Below the pieces are notes generated by a model. The model did not search any database and had not been told where the DNA came from. It saw only the letters and a program-made list of their open reading frames with translations. From the NCBI GenBank assembly GCA_026702615.1, contig JAPPBY010000027.1:1-61509 (forward strand): a stretch of 61,509 nucleotides of DNA. Reading direction: 5' to 3'. This DNA comes from Chloroflexota bacterium (GTDB lineage: Bacteria; Chloroflexota; Dehalococcoidia; Tepidiformales; Tepidiformaceae). A program made the position numbers and the translations under genes. Positions 42,302 through 50,184 of this stretch are shown here, piece after piece (the stretch's first letter is position 1; each line of letters starts with the position of its first letter).

Positions 42302-44074
42302 GTGCACGATCTGGTTATTCGCAACGGCACCATTGTCGACGGGACGGGAGAGGCCCCGTTCCAGGGCGACATCGCCATCGACGACGGCAAGATATCCGCC
42401 ATCGGTCGCATTGAGGCCGAGGGCCGAGAGACGGTCGACGCAACGGGGCAGATCGTTACCCCGGGCTTCGTCGATATCCACACCCACTTCGACGGTCAGA
42501 TCACCTGGGACCCGCTGCTCACGCCCTCCTGCTGGCACGGCGTCACCACCGTCGTCATGGGGAACTGCGGCGTCGGCTTCGCCCCCGCCGCCCCCAATCG
42601 CCACGAGTGGCTCATCGGCCTCATGGAGGGCGTCGAGGACATCCCCGGCACCGCCCTCTCCGCCGGCATGCAGTGGAACTGGGAGACCTTCCCCGAGTAC
42701 CTCGACTATCTCGACACCCTGCCCAAGGCCCTCGATGTCGGCACGCAGGTGCCGCACGGCGCCGTCCGCGCCTACGTCATGGGCGAACGCGGCGCCATGA
42801 ACGAGCCCGCCAACCCCGAGGACATCCACGAGATGAAGCAGCTCGTGCGCGAGGGTCTCGAGGCGGGCGCGCTTGGCGTCTCAACTTCCCGCACGATCGC
42901 CCACCGCGCCATCGACGGCGTGAACGTCCCCGGCACCTTCGCCGAAGAGGACGAGATGATGGCCTTCGGCGAGGCCCTCGCGGAGGCCGGCACCGGCGTC
43001 TTCGAGCTCGCCCCCGCCGGCGTCACCGGCGACGACATGAACCTCCCCGATCTCGAGGTCGCCTGGATGCGGCGCGTCTCCGCCGCCACCGGCCGTCCCA
43101 TCACCTTCGCCCTCGTCCAGCTCGACGCCGAGCCCGACCACTGGAAGCGCATGTTCGACCTCTCGGAGGAGGCTGTCGCCGAAGGCGCCGACCTCTACCC
43201 GCAGGTCACGGCGCGTGCGCCGGGCGTCCTGCTCGGCCTCCAGACGAACCACCCCTGGGTGAACGCGCCGACCTTCCAGGAGATCAGCGGCCACTACAAG
43301 CTTGGTGCCGGCGACGCCCACCACCTCCGCCGCACCCCCATCGAGGAGATCGCGGCCGAGATGAGCAAGCCCGAGGTGAAGGCGAAGCTCATGGAGGAGC
43401 TTGGCGCTGCCCATCAGGACATCGCCTTCATCGACCTCGCGCGCGTCTTCCCCATGGAAGAGCCGCTCGACTACGAGCCCCGCCGCGAGGACAGCGTCGC
43501 CGCCACCGCCGAGCGCGAGGACCGCGACGCCTACGACCTTTTCTACGACTTGATGCTCGAGGACGAGGGCAAGCGCATGTTCTTCGCCCCGACCCTCAAC
43601 TACACCGAGTTCGACTACGAGGTCGTGCGCAAGATGCTGACGCATCCGCGCGCCGCCCTTGGCCTCGACGACGCCGGTGCGCACTGCGGCGTCATCTGCG
43701 ATGCGAGCATGCCCACCTTCATGCTCACGCACTGGGCCCGCGACCGCTCCCGTGGCGAGGGCCTGCCCCTCGAGTTCGCTGTCAAGAAGATGACGAGCGA
43801 TACGGCCCGCCTCTACGGCCTCCACGACCGTGGCGTGCTGCGCCCCGGCATGAAGGGCGACGTCAACGTCATCGATCTGGAGCGCCTCCAGCTACGCGCC
43901 CCCGAGCTCGCCCACGATCTCCCCGCCGAGGGCCGCCGCCTCATCCAGAAGGCGGAGGGCTTCGTCGCCACGATCGTCAGCGGCGAGGTCATCATGCGCG
44001 ACGGCGAGGACACCGGCGCCCGCCCTGGCAAGCTCGTTCGCGGCGAGCAGCAGCCCGCCGCCAGCGTGAGCTAG
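42302..44074 (+). CDS. N-acyl-D-amino-acid deacylase family amidohydrolase
   Basis: A 590-residue amidohydrolase-superfamily enzyme. Metal-binding DIHTHFDGQ is near residues 58-66, NCGVGFAP near 97, a C-terminal DDAGAHCG loop and the closing beta-sandwich (KGDVNVIDLE). Homologues hydrolyse N-acyl-D-amino acids or related amides; the exact substrate is not clear. GTG 42302 is used. A rho-independent terminator follows, so it is probably a single transcription unit. Confidence 0.9.
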   Translation: MHDLVIRNGTIVDGTGEAPFQGDIAIDDGKISAIGRIEAEGRETVDATGQIVTPGFVDIHTHFDGQITWDPLLTPSCWHGVTTVVMGNCGVGFAPAAPNRHEWLIGLMEGVEDIPGTALSAGMQWNWETFPEYLDYLDTLPKALDVGTQVPHGAVRAYVMGERGAMNEPANPEDIHEMKQLVREGLEAGALGVSTSRTIAHRAIDGVNVPGTFAEEDEMMAFGEALAEAGTGVFELAPAGVTGDDMNLPDLEVAWMRRVSAATGRPITFALVQLDAEPDHWKRMFDLSEEAVAEGADLYPQVTARAPGVLLGLQTNHPWVNAPTFQEISGHYKLGAGDAHHLRRTPIEEIAAEMSKPEVKAKLMEELGAAHQDIAFIDLARVFPMEEPLDYEPRREDSVAATAEREDRDAYDLFYDLMLEDEGKRMFFAPTLNYTEFDYEVVRKMLTHPRAALGLDDAGAHCGVICDASMPTFMLTHWARDRSRGEGLPLEFAVKKMTSDTARLYGLHDRGVLRPGMKGDVNVIDLERLQLRAPELAHDLPAEGRRLIQKAEGFVATIVSGEVIMRDGEDTGARPGKLVRGEQQPAASVS

Positions 44075-44098
44075 CCAGCCCTCGCGCCAGTCGACTCC

Positions 44099-44131
44099 GG
44101 CCCGGGCGACTCCGTCGTCCGGGCCTCTTTT
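44099..44131 (+). terminator. Rho-independent terminator after amidohydrolase gene
   Basis: GGCCCGG pairs with CCGGGCC, with further pairing inside (GCGAC/GTCGT), followed by TCTTTTC. It lies 24 bases after the stop at 44074. Confidence 0.85.
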
Positions 44132-44176
44132 CGGCCCATTTCGAGCGGGCTGAGACTCAACCGAGAAGGAAGGGCC

Positions 44177-44578
44177 ATGACCATCACCCCGATCAATCCC
44201 GACACGCTCCACCGCAATCCCGCGTTTTCGCAAGCGATCACGGTCGATGGTCCCCATCGCACCGTCTACGTCGGGGGGCAGAATGCCGTCGATGTGGACG
44301 GAAACGTGGTCGGGCAGGGGGATGTCGAAGCCCAGGCGGAACAGGTGGCCCGCAACCTCCAGGCCGCCCTCGCGGCCGCGGGCGCGACGCTGGACGATGT
44401 CGTGAAGCTCACCATCTACCTGGTTGAGCCTCACTCCGCCTTCCCCGCCTACGGAGCCTTCCAGCGCGTCTGGGGAATGCCCGCCACCCCTCCCACCATC
44501 AGCCTCCTCTACGTCTCCGGCCTCTTCCAGCCCGACTTCCTCCTGGAGGTCGATGCCGTGGCGGTCACCGCCGCGTAG
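44177..44578 (+). CDS. Rid-family (RidA-like) protein, without the key Arg
   Basis: A 133-residue YjgF/YER057c/UK114-fold protein. It has the trimer-forming features (VYVGGQNAVD, NLQAALAAAGATLDDVVKLTIYL), but where RidA enzymes have the imine-binding Arg in PARS, this protein reads PPTIS. Loss of that Arg suggests it is not a 2-iminobutanoate deaminase but a binding or other Rid subtype. ATG 44177 follows GAAGGAAGGGCC. Confidence 0.85.
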   Translation: MTITPINPDTLHRNPAFSQAITVDGPHRTVYVGGQNAVDVDGNVVGQGDVEAQAEQVARNLQAALAAAGATLDDVVKLTIYLVEPHSAFPAYGAFQRVWGMPATPPTISLLYVSGLFQPDFLLEVDAVAVTAA

Positions 44579-44679
44579 CGTCGAAACCAGTCCCCCAACC
44601 CCGCCGCGCGCGGTATGCTTAGTCGCCACACAAGAACTGCGCCCCCGCGGGCGCGGCCATGCATGCACGGGAGCGCTCC

Positions 44680-45999
44680 ATGACCGAGACGATGTACAAG
44701 GACATGATCGAGGCAGTCGCCGAGTGTCCGGTGAATCTGGAGGAGATTGACCTCTTCAAGGCCGGCCAGCAGGAGCACTGGTTCGACTCCTACAAGATCC
44801 TCCACGAGGAAGCGCCCGTCATGCGCATTCCCGGCGAGGGCACGACTCCCGGCACCGATGGCTTCATCATCACCAAGTACGACGACATCGCGATGATCAT
44901 TCGCGATCCCTACACCTTCCCCCAGCCCTCCTACGGTGGAGCCGGCCTCGAGGTCGAGGAAGATGACGATCACTCCGTCCTCCTCGACGCGATGGCGCGC
45001 AACACCCTCCGCCCCAACATGGAGCTGCACAAGCAGCACCGCATCCAGCTCACCGACCCCTGGGTCGGCGCGACCGGCGCCCCCCGCCACCGCCCCATGG
45101 TCACGCGCTTCGTCGACGAGCTCATCGACAACTGGATCGACCGCGAGCCCGCCGAAATCGACTTCGTTGAGGAGTTCGCCGCCCCCCTTCCCCAGATGGT
45201 GATGACGACCATCCTCGGCTTCCCCTTCGAGGACATGCCCCAGCTCCGCATCTGGGGCCAGGCGCAGGTTCGCCGCTTCGTCTATGGCAAGGGCCACCGC
45301 AACCTGATGAGCGACGAGGAGGAGGCGGACAACGCCCGCGACCTCGGCGACTTCATGCAGTACGTCCAGAGCCACGTCACGAAGAAGCGCCAGGACCCCA
45401 AGGACGACATGACGTCCTTCCTCACGCAGGTCGAGTACATGGGTCGCAAGCTCACCGACTCCGAGGTCGTGGGGGTGGTCTTCGGCATGCACATCGGCGG
45501 TCTGGAGACGACCCAGTACGCCATCGCCGCCGAGGCCGAGCTCCTCGGTCGCGATCCCGAGCTCTGGAACACCCTCAAGGCAGATCGCTCGAAGATCCGC
45601 TTCTTCGTCGAGGAAGGCATGCGCATCCAGGCTCCCACCCAGGGCCTCTCCACCCGCATGACCGCGAAGGACGTGGAGCTCCGGGGCGTCACCATCCCGA
45701 AGGGCTCCATCCTGCACCTCCGCTACGGCGCCGCGAACCACGACCCTGAGGAGTACCCCTGTCCCGCCGATGTCGACCTTTCGCGGCCAAACACCGGCCG
45801 CCACATGACGTTCTCGCAGGGCATCCGCGTCTGCCCCGGGGCGGGAATCTCACGTCTCGAGCAGAACATTGCCTGGGAGCGCCTCTTCGAGCGTCTCGAC
45901 GGCATTTCGTTCACCCCCGGGAAGAACGACTTCCGCCACCAGCCCGGCATCATGCTGGGTCTGTGGGACCTCCACCTCAACTTCGAGAAGGCGAAGTAG
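44680..45999 (+). CDS. Cytochrome P450
   Basis: A 439-residue soluble bacterial P450. The heme-thiolate Cys385 is in FSQGIRVCPGAG; the I-helix reads GGLETTQ (acid-Thr pair), and the ExxR motif lies in EEGMRIQ. Substrate unknown. ATG 44680 is preferred because GGGAG lies seven bases before it; the ATG at 44659 would add seven residues. Redox partners (ferredoxin or ferredoxin reductase) are not adjacent. A small acidic gene follows 16 bases later. Confidence 0.93.
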   Translation: MTETMYKDMIEAVAECPVNLEEIDLFKAGQQEHWFDSYKILHEEAPVMRIPGEGTTPGTDGFIITKYDDIAMIIRDPYTFPQPSYGGAGLEVEEDDDHSVLLDAMARNTLRPNMELHKQHRIQLTDPWVGATGAPRHRPMVTRFVDELIDNWIDREPAEIDFVEEFAAPLPQMVMTTILGFPFEDMPQLRIWGQAQVRRFVYGKGHRNLMSDEEEADNARDLGDFMQYVQSHVTKKRQDPKDDMTSFLTQVEYMGRKLTDSEVVGVVFGMHIGGLETTQYAIAAEAELLGRDPELWNTLKADRSKIRFFVEEGMRIQAPTQGLSTRMTAKDVELRGVTIPKGSILHLRYGAANHDPEEYPCPADVDLSRPNTGRHMTFSQGIRVCPGAGISRLEQNIAWERLFERLDGISFTPGKNDFRHQPGIMLGLWDLHLNFEKAK

Positions 46000-46015
46000 T
46001 ACGCGAGGAAAGGCC

Positions 46016-46243
46016 GTGGCCGAATCCGATTCCGTAGAGGAACTTGCGCGACTCGCCCGTGAGGCGGCGAAGGTGCGCTGGGGCCCGGAAGACACCGGCG
46101 CCGCTCCCGTCCTGCCGGGCAAGGAGAAGCGTGACGAAGAGGCCGATCCCGAGCGCATGTCCGGCGAGCAGGAGCGCGAGGTTCTGAAGGCGCTCGACCC
46201 CTTCTGGACCCGCGGCATCGTGAAGCCTGAGGACGAGGACTAG
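46016..46243 (+). CDS. Small acidic protein downstream of P450
   Basis: A 75-residue, very acidic, mostly helical protein (opening VAESDSVEELARLAREAAK, ending KPEDED). I recognise no family. GTG 46016 lies 16 bases after the P450 stop behind GAGGAAAGG, so co-translation with the P450 is likely. An accessory or redox-partner docking role for the P450 is only a guess. Confidence 0.6.
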   Translation: MAESDSVEELARLAREAAKVRWGPEDTGAAPVLPGKEKRDEEADPERMSGEQEREVLKALDPFWTRGIVKPEDED

Positions 46244-46255
46244 GCCACTTCGCGG

Positions 46256-46284
46256 TTGCGGGAGAAACCGCAGCGCGCGATACT
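46256..46284 (+). promoter_or_regulatory. Candidate promoter of a short RNA
   Basis: TTGCGG (46256-46261) and GATACT (46279-46284) are exactly 17 bases apart. A start near 46291 would give a ~58-nt transcript ending at the next terminator. No ORF fits. Confidence 0.4.
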
Positions 46285-46290
46285 GTCTGT

Positions 46291-46348
46291 ACCCCCCCAG
46301 TTGCTTAGGTGGCTGGGATCGAGGCCCGCTTCGGCGGGCTTCTTGTTT
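46291..46348 (+). ncRNA. Possible ~58-nt small RNA
   Basis: Between the candidate promoter and terminator the sequence can fold: CCCAG (46296-46300) pairs with CTGGG (46313-46317), followed by the terminator hairpin. Its RNA would start with a run of C. It could instead be merely the 3' end of the P450 transcript. Confidence 0.3.
46324..46348 (+). terminator. Terminator with UUCG loop
   Basis: GCCCGC-TTCG-GCGGGC followed by TTCTTGTTT; a textbook rho-independent terminator for plus-strand transcription. It ends just before the NYN gene stop on the other strand. Confidence 0.9.
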
Positions 46349-46349
46349 G

Positions 46350-46964
46350 CTACCAGCCCTCTGGTCTCCGTATTACGCCTCGCTCGTCGTGCAACTCGTC
46401 GGGCAGTTGACAGTCGGCGATGACCCGCTTTCGTAGCTGCCTGGCGGCTGTTCCCACGAGCCGTCGTGACCTTTTGCTGGGCGGATGGGGATTGACGATC
46501 TGGACGGTGACGCCCCGCTCTTCCTGAACAACCCGAACCGGCTCCGCCAGGTCCGAGTCGTTGCTGATGACCACAGCTGTGTCGCACCGCCCTTGAAAGG
46601 CGTCCACGAGGAGATGCGTGGCAAGGTTCACATCGGAGCCCTTCTCTTCCGTCCGTAGCACTTCCACGATGACGCTCTTGTCAGAGGCGAGCGGCAGGCG
46701 AGTGGGCCGCGTGACGAAGTGCCCGTAGTGAATCTCGACGAGCGGATTCGTCGCCAACGCTCTCAGGTAGGCCGCCTGCCGCACAGGACGCTGGGGATCG
46801 TCTGCGTGTGCAGTCACCCGTGCGGTGAAATAGCGAATCTTCACGATGTCGTCCCGTGGCATTAGCCGGCGGCAGACCGCCTCTAGGTCGACCCACTTGT
46901 GGGGTGTTCCCTTGAGGGCCCCGTAGTAGAAATTGAACCCGTCGACGTAGACAATGGTGGCCAC
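46350..46964 (-). CDS. NYN-domain (PIN-like) protein
   Basis: A 204-residue NYN-domain protein, a PIN-like fold that often acts as an RNase. Conserved acidic residues appear in YVDGFNFYYG (D8, N11), EEKGSDVNLATHLL and SNDSDLAEP, the normal metal-site set. Length and sequence resemble LabA/DUF88-like proteins. GTG 46964 has TATACT nine bases upstream. Its 3' end meets a terminator on the other strand. Confidence 0.9.
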   Translation of the reverse strand: MATIVYVDGFNFYYGALKGTPHKWVDLEAVCRRLMPRDDIVKIRYFTARVTAHADDPQRPVRQAAYLRALATNPLVEIHYGHFVTRPTRLPLASDKSVIVEVLRTEEKGSDVNLATHLLVDAFQGRCDTAVVISNDSDLAEPVRVVQEERGVTVQIVNPHPPSKRSRRLVGTAARQLRKRVIADCQLPDELHDERGVIRRPEGW

Positions 46965-46973
46965 GGAGAAGCA

Positions 46974-46979
46974 AGTATA
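46974..46979 (-). promoter_or_regulatory. -10 box TATACT, near-leaderless start of NYN gene
   Basis: TATACT lies nine bases before GTG 46964; a start 7-8 bases later leaves a leader of about one or two bases. Confidence 0.45.
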
Positions 46980-47009
46980 CGCACACAGAGTGAAGGCGCT
47001 GCCCCGCCC

Positions 47010-48107
47010 CTACCCCCACTCCAGCGCGAGCTCGTCGCCGAAGAAGGCGGCGAGCCGCTCCGCCTCCGCCCCAGCCGCCTCCCGCACCCCCGACGCAACC
47101 TCCCCGAACGGCTCGATGGTCAGCGAGAGCTGTCCCCGTGCGCGGTCGTGCGACCACACACCTTCGATACGCCCGTCGGCCAGCAGGACCGGCGAGATCC
47201 AGCCCTGTGGCCGGTGCACCCGCGTCTTGTACTCCGGCGACAGGATCGCCGGGACGTCCCGCGCGGAGCCGATGACGTAGGGATCGAAGGCAGGCAGGAG
47301 CCGCACGGCCCCTGATGGGCTTGTGGTTCCCATCTCCGCAACCTGCGTGGCGAGCGCCCAGTGTGGCTCGCCCTCGACGTCGACCTCGACCGCCTCGTCC
47401 CCGAGCGCGCGAAAGGAGCGCGTCGCCTGTGCCGGACGGCGCGGACCCCACCACCGCGAGTATTCGGCGGCCGTCGCCGGTCCATACGCGCCCAGGTAGC
47501 GGCGCGTCACCTCAGCGAGCGCCTCCTCCGGCGGGGGGCCGGGCTCCGCCTCAAGCCACGCCGCCGGACTGACGAAGGTCACGTTGCGGCCGCTGTTAGG
47601 ACCAAAGCAGAGGCTCCCCTGGAACGAGGCCGGCTTCAGGTACGCGCCCCAGCTGTCCGCCAGCTTCTCCCCGAGCGCCCGCGAACCCGATGTCTCCGCA
47701 ACTGCCTCGGCTAGTTCGTCGCGAGTCAGCGCCTCCCCGCCAAGCACCTCCCGTACCGTGTCGAGCAGAAGGTCGCGCTCCTCGGCGGTGATCTTGAAAC
47801 CCCGCAGCCAGGCGCCCTTCAGGTAGTGATCGTAGGTGTCGAGTGCCGCCTGCCAGAGGCCGTACTCGGCTGCTGGCAGCAGGTGGAGCGTGCCGCGCAT
47901 CGCCCACGTCTTCACGAGGCTGCGGTGCTCCCACAGCTCCACGTCGAGGTCGCCCGGGCGAACCCCGTCGACCCTGGCCCATGCCGCCAGCTCGGCGCTG
48001 GAAGCCATCTGCGCCTGCAGCCCACCCACTGCCCCCACCACCCTGAGCAGCTCATCACGCGGGCGCCTGGAGACGAGGTGCTGCCGCTGCGTGCGCCACG
48101 CGAGCAC
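47010..48107 (-). CDS. AlkZ/YcaQ-like DNA glycosylase (winged-helix)
   Basis: A 365-residue winged-helix protein of the AlkZ/YcaQ (HTH_42) family, which unhook bulky or crosslinked alkyl bases from DNA. The catalytic QxQ motif is Q31/Q33 in GLQAQM; QxQ is the AlkZ form, unlike QxD of YcaQ. The C-terminal AFDPYVIGSARD region is typical. The canonical start is GTG 48107, but the family sequence extends upstream (LSWASV) to an ATA at 48138-48140 with an ideal ribosome-binding site; see findings. Confidence 0.85.
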   Translation of the reverse strand: MLAWRTQRQHLVSRRPRDELLRVVGAVGGLQAQMASSAELAAWARVDGVRPGDLDVELWEHRSLVKTWAMRGTLHLLPAAEYGLWQAALDTYDHYLKGAWLRGFKITAEERDLLLDTVREVLGGEALTRDELAEAVAETSGSRALGEKLADSWGAYLKPASFQGSLCFGPNSGRNVTFVSPAAWLEAEPGPPPEEALAEVTRRYLGAYGPATAAEYSRWWGPRRPAQATRSFRALGDEAVEVDVEGEPHWALATQVAEMGTTSPSGAVRLLPAFDPYVIGSARDVPAILSPEYKTRVHRPQGWISPVLLADGRIEGVWSHDRARGQLSLTIEPFGEVASGVREAAGAEAERLAAFFGDELALEWG

Positions 48108-48136
48108 GCTCGCCCAGCTGAGGTTCGAGCGCTCTG

Positions 48137-49249
48137 CTATTGGTCTCCTCCGAACCGGGCAGGGTCGAACGGTGTCAGGTCGACCTCGCTGCTGCGCCCC
48201 TCCGTAATCAGCTCCGCCATGGCTTCGCCGGTGGCGAGCGAGAGGATGATGCCCTTACGCCCGTGCCCCGTGGCCACGTACGCCCCTTCCCGACCGGGTG
48301 CGGTGCCGATGATCGGCAGACCGTCGCCCGATACCGGGCGGAGGCAAGCCGTCTGGTTGACCACGTGCATCCCCTCGAGTCTGGACGTGAACCGTGCCAG
48401 CGTCGCGAGCACGTAATCGCGCGCCGCCTCTGTCGGTTCCGCGTCGAATCCCTCCTCTTCCTCCGTTGCGCCGATGTGCACCAGGCCGGTGGGGCGGGTC
48501 ACAACGTAGTGCCCGTGCATGTCGGAGAAGCCTCCCGGTGGGGGCTCGACCGCGGGCTCCAGGTGCACGATCTGGCCCTTCAGGGGACGGATTGGGATGG
48601 GCAGGTCGAGCCATGCTGCTGCCCGCACCGACCACGGGCCCAGGGTGATCACCGTGGCGTCGGTCGTGACGACACCGTCGTCCAGCTCTACTCCGTCCAC
48701 GTAGTCCGCTCCCCCCACCAGCCCCACCGCCCGCCCCATGCGTAGCGAGGCCCCCATGCTCTGCGCGCTCTCCAGCAGCCGCCTGGTGAACTTGGCGGAG
48801 TCGATCTGCGCCGTCGGCTGCGCGAGCACAGCTGCCACGGGCTGGTCGATCCACGGGCAACGCTCCCCGAGCTCCTCAAGCGGGATCGGTTGGGCGCTCA
48901 GGTGCTGGGCGCGAGCGAGCAAGTCGGCCGCCTCGTCCTCGTCCTGCGCGACGAGGCACGTCGTGTACGGCGTGTAGTCGTAGGTTGCGGGGCCGTCGAG
49001 CAGCTCTGCGATGGTTCGGTGGAGCGCCACGCTCCTCGCGATCATCGGCGGAAGGGCTCCGGTCTTGTCGTCGTCGTGGGGCAGGCCCGGCGACAACAGC
49101 CCAGCCGACTTGCCGCTCGCGCCGTGGGCCACCTCGGTGCCCTCAATGACAAGCGGCTGCATGCCCCGCTGGGCAAGGAAGTACGCGATCGCCGCTCCGA
49201 TCACCCCACCCCCCACAATCGCGACGTCCGCATGCTGGTTCGGGCTCAC
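48137..49249 (-). CDS. FAD-dependent oxidoreductase (DAO/glycine oxidase family)
   Basis: A 370-residue D-amino-acid/glycine/sarcosine oxidase-fold flavoprotein. The FAD motif GGGVIGAAIAYFLA is at residues 12-25, and the C-terminal CLRPVSGDGLPIIGTAPG and GHGRKGIILSLATGEAMAELI are typical of ThiO-like glycine oxidases. Neither thiamine genes nor a hydantoin operon are adjacent, so substrate is uncertain. GTG 49247-49249 follows GGGGGAGG. Its stop overlaps the ATA candidate start of the AlkZ-like gene. Confidence 0.9.
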   Translation of the reverse strand: MSPNQHADVAIVGGGVIGAAIAYFLAQRGMQPLVIEGTEVAHGASGKSAGLLSPGLPHDDDKTGALPPMIARSVALHRTIAELLDGPATYDYTPYTTCLVAQDEDEAADLLARAQHLSAQPIPLEELGERCPWIDQPVAAVLAQPTAQIDSAKFTRRLLESAQSMGASLRMGRAVGLVGGADYVDGVELDDGVVTTDATVITLGPWSVRAAAWLDLPIPIRPLKGQIVHLEPAVEPPPGGFSDMHGHYVVTRPTGLVHIGATEEEEGFDAEPTEAARDYVLATLARFTSRLEGMHVVNQTACLRPVSGDGLPIIGTAPGREGAYVATGHGRKGIILSLATGEAMAELITEGRSSEVDLTPFDPARFGGDQ

Positions 49250-49318
49250 GCTACCTCCCCCGTGAGTCTGTCACGGAGAGCGGCGCGGGGACAGGGAGAG
49301 GGATGGCCGCGACAGCAA

Positions 49319-49344
49319 GAAGCCAGGGCGATTGCCCTGGCTTC
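49319..49344 (-). terminator. Terminator after exported repeat protein gene
   Basis: An 11-bp perfect stem (49319-49329 with 49334-49344) and four-base loop, read on the minus strand after the stop at 49379, followed by TTGCTGTC; the stem itself ends in TTC. Confidence 0.7.
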
Positions 49345-49378
49345 CTGGTGCTAACCGTCTGGAGGCGAGGTGGCAGCG

Positions 49379-50137
49379 CTACTCCAGTTCAACGTCCACT
49401 GGAATCAGGTCGTCACTCCGCTCAAAGCGGCCGCTGCCGAAGACAGACATGCTGAGTGGACCGTCGTCGTCATGCGTCGTCCAGGTTCCACCCTCGGGCC
49501 GCGTGCTGAGGTAGAGGTTGTCGGGGTTGCTGGTGCTCCGCCACACGGCCACGTGGACGGTCGCGGTGGATCCATTCCCTAGGTCGACGTCAACCGGAAT
49601 CAGGTCGTCACTCCGCTCAAAGCGGCCACTGCCGAAGACGGACATGCTAAGGGGACCGTCGTCGTCATGCGTCGTCCAGGACCCACCCTCGGGCCGGGTG
49701 CTGAGGTAGAGGTTGTCGGGGTTGCTGGTGCTCCGCCAAACGGCCACATGCACGGTCGCGACACGTGCCGCCTGCGCCAGTGTCAGGTTCAGCGTCACGG
49801 GACCGCTTCCGCCGTGCTGTGCGGTCTGCGCGGCGGCCTGGCCCCCGATCTCAAAGCGAATGTCGCCGTCGCAGCCGTCTCGCGTACTGGCGTTGTGAAC
49901 GGTCACGAAGTACGACGTGACCCCCGACCTGGAGAAGGTCGTCGCAGGGCTGTTGTTGCACAGCGTGTCGCCAACGAAGGCCTCCACGCTTAGCCCGGTC
50001 GCCACATCTCCGTCGGCTCCGGTTACGGTTCCCGTAAACGCCGAGGGGGGGCTGGGCTGCGCCAGTGCAACCGTCACGAAGGAAAGCGCGAGCGCCGCAA
50101 CTGCGGCAGTCAGAATCCAGGGCTTCATTCTTTTCAT
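49379..50137 (-). CDS. Exported protein with 65-residue tandem repeat
   Basis: A 252-residue secreted protein of unknown function. N-terminal signal peptide (cleavage expected near VALAQPS), a domain with two Cys (about 60 and 90) resembling an Ig-like or cell-surface module, then two tandem copies of a beta-rich unit (VHVAVWRSTSNPDNLYLS... ending DDLIPVDV). ATG 50137 follows CAGGAGTCG; ATG 50128 is an alternative. It is monocistronic, with a terminator behind it. Confidence 0.75.
   Translation of the reverse strand: MKRMKPWILTAAVAALALSFVTVALAQPSPPSAFTGTVTGADGDVATGLSVEAFVGDTLCNNSPATTFSRSGVTSYFVTVHNASTRDGCDGDIRFEIGGQAAAQTAQHGGSGPVTLNLTLAQAARVATVHVAVWRSTSNPDNLYLSTRPEGGSWTTHDDDGPLSMSVFGSGRFERSDDLIPVDVDLGNGSTATVHVAVWRSTSNPDNLYLSTRPEGGTWTTHDDDGPLSMSVFGSGRFERSDDLIPVDVELE
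49391..49760 (-). repeat. 195-bp direct tandem repeat inside the exported protein gene
   Basis: Two near-identical copies, 49391-49565 and 49586-49760, exactly 195 bp apart and in frame (65 codons). Only a few substitutions separate them (for example CCACTG/CAACCG near the start), so the duplication looks recent or maintained by recombination. Confidence 0.9.
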
Positions 50138-50184
50138 GGGGGTGGTCGACTCCTGCGTGAGTTTTGCCGCCGGTTTGCCTAAGG

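Noticed and set aside
49391-49760. CRISPR-like or satellite array
   Set aside because: Only two copies, coding, in frame and with no spacers.
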